Part shown: positions 31,223-33,266 of the stretch, piece by piece | Layout: each line of letters opens with the position of its first letter | Position numbering within the stretch: the first letter of the stretch is position 1 | Assembly (NCBI GenBank): GCA_964639325.1 | Contig: CAZXDO010000041.1 | Span: 1 to 33,266, forward strand | Length of the DNA: 33,266 nt | DNA from: DATGCT01 sp964639325 | GTDB taxonomy: Bacteria; Patescibacteriota; Minisyncoccia; UBA6257; GWB1-50-10 | Reading direction: 5' to 3' | Notes under the pieces: model-generated | The model's input: only the letters and a program-made list of their open reading frames with translations | What the model was told of the DNA's origin: nothing | Database searches by the model: none | Translations under genes and position numbers: made by a program

Positions 31223-32536
31223 ATGGCTACTAATAAAAAAACATTATCTAAGGGTAAAAAAAATAAAAACCAAGTTAATAAAAAATCTCCAAAAAAGAGT
31301 AAGGTTAAGACTAAAGAAAACAAAAAGAAAACTTCCAAAAAAACGCCTGTAAAAAAAGGAAAACCAAAGAAAACTAAAAAATATATTTGTCCTAAATGTG
31401 GTTTTGAGGCTAAAAGTGAAATAGGTCTCAAAAGACACATTACTCGCCAACATGAAATTTCTCTAGAAAACGAAAAGAAATTAGAAGAAAATTTGGAAAA
31501 ACTTGTAAAACGTGGGCAAGATAGAGGATTTGTCACCGATGCTGAAATTCTCACCTATTTTCCCAACATTGAAAAAGACGTATCTTTTCTTGAGCGTATC
31601 TATGACAGCTTAGAAAAAGAAGGTTTAAAAATTTCTCATTTTTCACCTCTTCTTTACGATCCTCGCGAAGAAGTAAGTTTAAGTGAGTTAAAGCGCGTTG
31701 AAAGAGGTCTTCCTGATATTGTTCAAATGTACCTTAAGGAAATAGGCAGAACTCCTCTTCTTACTAAAAAAGAAGAAAAAGAACTAGCTAAGCGCATAGT
31801 CCAGGGAGACGAAGAAGCTCGTAAAAAACTTGTTCAAGCCAATCTTCGTCTAGTTGTTTCTATTGCCAAGCGATATATTAACCGCAGTCCCTACCTTTCT
31901 ATTCTCGATCTTATTCAAGAAGGAAATATTGGTTTGGCTCGGGCAGTTGAGAAGTTTGATTACACCAAAGGTTTTAAATTCTCTACCTATGCTACTTGGT
32001 GGATACGCCAGGCAGTTACTAGAGCCCTAGCTGATTATTCCCGAACAATTCGAATTCCGGTTCATATGGTGGAAACAATAACTAAATATACCCAAAAAAA
32101 ACGCCAGCTTATGCAAGAGCTTGGACGGGAGCCTCTTCCGGAAGAAATTGCTCCGGAAATGGGTATTCCTGTTGATAAAGTTCGTTATATCCAGAAAATA
32201 TCTCAAGAAGTTATATCATTTGAAACTCCTATCGGAGACGAAGAGGAAGACTTTACTCTTTCCGACCTTATTCCCGACGAAGAAACTACTTCACCTACCG
32301 AAACAGCTAATCGCACCCTTCTTAGGGAGCACATCAAGAGTGTAATGGTGGACCTTACTGATCGGGAAAGAAAAATTCTTTCAATGCGTTTTGGCCTTGA
32401 GGATAATATTACCCACACCCTTGAAGAGGTGGGTAAAGTTTTTGGAGTTACTCGTGAAAGAATACGCCAAATTGAAGCCAAAGCTTTAGAAAAAATAAAA
32501 AACCAGGAGAAGGCAAAAAAACTTGAAGGTTACTAA
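31223..32536 (+). CDS. rpoD: Primary sigma factor (sigma-70 family) with N-terminal C2H2 zinc finger
   Basis: This is the housekeeping RNA polymerase specificity subunit. From the ATG at 31223 the product has 437 residues. Residues 2-54 are almost all Lys, Ser, Thr and Asn. A perfect classical zinc finger follows: C56-x2-C59-x12-H72-x4-H77 (YICPKCGFEAKSEIGLKRH). Next come a region 1.1-like domain (GFVTDAEILTYF), region 1.2 (VQMYLKEIGRTPLLT), region 2 (LIQEGNIGLARAVEKFDYTK, then FSTYATWWIRQA), region 3 and region 4.2 (GVTRERIRQIEAKAL). The long non-conserved insert of E. coli RpoD is absent. The frame is open 27 nt upstream to a TTG, but the ATG is preferred. dnaG-rpoD adjacency echoes the macromolecular-synthesis operon. 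Confidence 0.94.
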   Translation: MATNKKTLSKGKKNKNQVNKKSPKKSKVKTKENKKKTSKKTPVKKGKPKKTKKYICPKCGFEAKSEIGLKRHITRQHEISLENEKKLEENLEKLVKRGQDRGFVTDAEILTYFPNIEKDVSFLERIYDSLEKEGLKISHFSPLLYDPREEVSLSELKRVERGLPDIVQMYLKEIGRTPLLTKKEEKELAKRIVQGDEEARKKLVQANLRLVVSIAKRYINRSPYLSILDLIQEGNIGLARAVEKFDYTKGFKFSTYATWWIRQAVTRALADYSRTIRIPVHMVETITKYTQKKRQLMQELGREPLPEEIAPEMGIPVDKVRYIQKISQEVISFETPIGDEEEDFTLSDLIPDEETTSPTETANRTLLREHIKSVMVDLTDRERKILSMRFGLEDNITHTLEEVGKVFGVTRERIRQIEAKALEKIKNQEKAKKLEGY

Positions 32537-32550
32537 AATTAACTTATTAT
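32523..32550 (+). promoter_or_regulatory. alaS promoter, near-leaderless
   Basis: TTGAAG (32523-32528, in the last rpoD codons) and TATTAT (32545-32550) have a 16-bp spacer. The alaS ATG follows 9 nt later. Confidence 0.5.
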
Positions 32551-32559
32551 CAGGTCATA

Positions 32560-33266
32560 ATGGATTCAACAGAAATCAGAGAAAAATTTTTAAAGTATTT
32601 TGAAGATCACGGTCATGTCCGAGTTCCTTCATCTTCTTTGGTCCCAACAGACCCTTCAGTCCTTTTTACTTCCGCCGGTATGCAGCAATTTAAAGATTAC
32701 TTTACCGGAAAATTAAACGCCCAAAAGGATTTTGGAAGTTTAAATACTGTTTCTGTACAAAAATGTTTTCGTACTTCTGATATTGAGGAGGTGGGGGATA
32801 TAAGCCATCTAACCTTTCTTGAAATGCTTGGTAATTTTTCTTTTGGGGGTTATTTTAAAAAAGAAGCCATCAAGTATGCCTATGAATTTATAACTAAAGA
32901 AATGAATCTTGAGATTGATTACGTTACTGTTTTTGATCCTGAGTATGTTGATAAAGATGATTGGAGAAGAGATGTTCCTTTTGATGAAGAATCTTTTAAT
33001 ATTTGGAAAAGCGAGATTGGCTTACCCAAGGAAAAAATAAAGGAAAAAATAAAGAAAAAAGGAGTTGATAATTTTTGGGGACCGACAGGAAATGAGGGTC
33101 CTTGTGGTCCGACAACAGAAATATATGTTAAAGGAGTTGAGGTTTGGAATGTTGTCTTTAACGAATACTTTTGTGACAAAAATAAAAAACTAGAAAAACT
33201 TGAAACTCCCGGAATTGATACCGGTATGGGTCTTGAACGCCTCGCTATTTTTACTCAGGGGACAGA
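32560..33266 (+). CDS. alaS: Alanyl-tRNA synthetase (N-terminal part, runs off the window)
   Basis: AlaRS is a class II synthetase that charges tRNA-Ala. The visible ~235 residues start MDSTEIREKFLKYFEDHGH and continue VPSSSLVPTDPSVLFTSAGM. Class II catalytic features follow: FKDYFTG, QKCFRTSDIEEVG, TFLEMLGNFSFGGYFK and FWGPTGNEGPCGPTTEI. The last visible motif is DTGMGLERLA. This region is canonical. The tRNA-recognition, editing and C-terminal domains lie beyond the window. The ATG was chosen because it gives the family N-terminus and follows a promoter by 9 nt. Confidence 0.95.
   Translation, partial: MDSTEIREKFLKYFEDHGHVRVPSSSLVPTDPSVLFTSAGMQQFKDYFTGKLNAQKDFGSLNTVSVQKCFRTSDIEEVGDISHLTFLEMLGNFSFGGYFKKEAIKYAYEFITKEMNLEIDYVTVFDPEYVDKDDWRRDVPFDEESFNIWKSEIGLPKEKIKEKIKKKGVDNFWGPTGNEGPCGPTTEIYVKGVEVWNVVFNEYFCDKNKKLEKLETPGIDTGMGLERLAIFTQGT

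Overview
The window looks like a Patescibacteria/CPR genome, probably from the Microgenomates side. It is AT-rich and densely packed. Several core proteins are shorter than usual (UvrA, UvrC, AspRS). The 16S gene carries CPR-like departures from universal primer sites and holds a group I intron, and primase contains an intein. Ribosomal, tRNA-charging and elongation genes lie scattered among repair and envelope genes. No taxon can be proven from sequence reading alone.

Layout. 1-6573: rpsP (S16 with a long charged tail), then uvrB, uvrA and uvrC, a complete nucleotide-excision-repair set. 6598-15987: a MazG-like pyrophosphohydrolase, an MscS channel, a Ddl-like ATP-grasp ligase, rsmI, two envelope-glycan glycosyltransferases, a membrane-anchored DUF4012 protein, lepA and an FtsB/DivIC-like protein. 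16009-18677: a solitary 16S rRNA unit with its own promoter and terminator, split by a 773-nt group I intron encoding a LAGLIDADG protein. 18678-19089: a gene-free stretch full of palindromes and a 72-bp tandem repeat. 19090-23106: aspS-ndk, an independent structured RNA of unknown family, and metG, whose last codons overlap tRNA-Gly(CCC). 23168-23380: rpmB on the minus strand. 23586-28031: an M50 membrane protease, rpsL-rpsG, fusA and a small repeat protein. 28125-33266: dnaG with an intein, a tiny ORF, rpoD with an N-terminal C2H2 zinc finger, and the start of alaS.

Two threads run through the window. First, translation initiation. The 16S 3' end aligns base for base with E. coli up to position 1534, but the anti-Shine-Dalgarno CCUCC is replaced by AUUAA. 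Matching this, almost no gene has a Shine-Dalgarno sequence. About a dozen starts sit 4-15 nt after a promoter -10 box, as expected for leaderless or near-leaderless mRNAs. Second, small selfish elements occupy essential genes: a group I intron in the ribosomal decoding centre, an intein in the primase zinc motif, and a 31-bp palindrome present five times, once in frame inside uvrC.

All calls come from reading the sequence and recalling family motifs; no alignment, structure prediction or database search was run.
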